DNA of 6,173 nucleotides from JAVVFH01 sp032250585. GTDB taxonomy: Bacteria; Pseudomonadota; Gammaproteobacteria; Xanthomonadales; SZUA-36. This document shows positions 6,144 through 6,173 of the stretch, piece after piece. The stretch is from the NCBI GenBank assembly GCA_032250585.1, contig JAVVFH010000214.1, positions 1 through 6,173 on the forward strand. Reading direction: 5' to 3'. The notes beneath the pieces were generated by a model that was given only the letters and a program-made list of their open reading frames with translations, searched no databases and was not told the DNA's origin. Within the stretch, counting starts at the first letter, position 1; each line of letters begins with the position of its first letter. Position numbers and translations under genes: made by a program.

Positions 6144-6173
6144 CCAGCAATTTCGATCCAATCCGCGGCTTGG

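Larger units (their letters stand above)
5874..6173. other. Gene-free region: AT-rich promoter zone plus repeat DNA
   Basis: No protein is recognised here on either strand. Positions 5874-5945 are markedly AT-rich against a GC-rich background and lie just upstream of the XRE gene. Positions 5946-6120 are more balanced and hold one inverted repeat (6013-6036). From about 6121 the sequence is a dispersed proteobacterial repeat. A 77-codon minus-strand frame (5917-6150) begins inside the repeat with MLDSRLRGNDG, a common translation artefact of such elements, so I do not call it. Confidence 0.6.

Noticed and set aside
5917..6150. 77-codon minus-strand frame at the right edge
   Set aside because: Its start is the translated dRS3-like repeat (MLDSRLRGNDG), the rest is unrecognised, and it runs through the XRE promoter region.

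Overview
The window reads as chromosomal DNA of a GC-rich proteobacterium. Protein similarity and a dRS3-like ATTCCC-N8-GGGAAT repeat fit Gamma- or Betaproteobacteria, and I lean towards Gammaproteobacteria. Lineage is an inference, since no rRNA or marker gene is present.

Left part (1-3830): a divergent pair shares a 217-bp spacer. On the minus strand, running off the left edge, is the N-terminal 224 codons of an ATP-cone plus P-loop kinase of the 2-phosphoglycerate kinase type. On the plus strand is a two-gene unit: a COG3931-type N-formylglutamate amidohydrolase starting at TTG, coupled through a GTGA overlap to a secreted M13 (neprilysin/PepO-type) zinc metallopeptidase with all its catalytic motifs intact.

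Middle (3840-4982, minus): an intact PLP-dependent methionine aminotransferase of the YbdL type. It meets the M13 gene tail to tail with only 9 bp between stop codons. Its best start is a GTG that overlaps the end of the upstream reading frame.

Right part (4976-5873, minus): a small XRE-type helix-turn-helix regulator is followed by a badly eroded remnant of a HyfB/NuoL-type proton-translocating membrane subunit. The remnant keeps recognisable family blocks in two frames. Compared with the family as I recall it, it lacks the N-terminus, two internal segments and the whole C-terminal half. The regulator, remnant and aminotransferase are joined by stop/start overlaps and look like one minus-strand transcription unit.

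Right edge (5874-6173): no gene. It holds an AT-rich probable promoter/operator region for the regulator, a perfect 7-bp inverted repeat, and the dRS3-like dispersed repeat.

I found no defence system, CRISPR array, RNA gene or complete mobile element. The most unusual items are the multiply deleted HyfB-like remnant kept inside a coupled operon and the bacterial homologue of an enzyme best known from methanogens.
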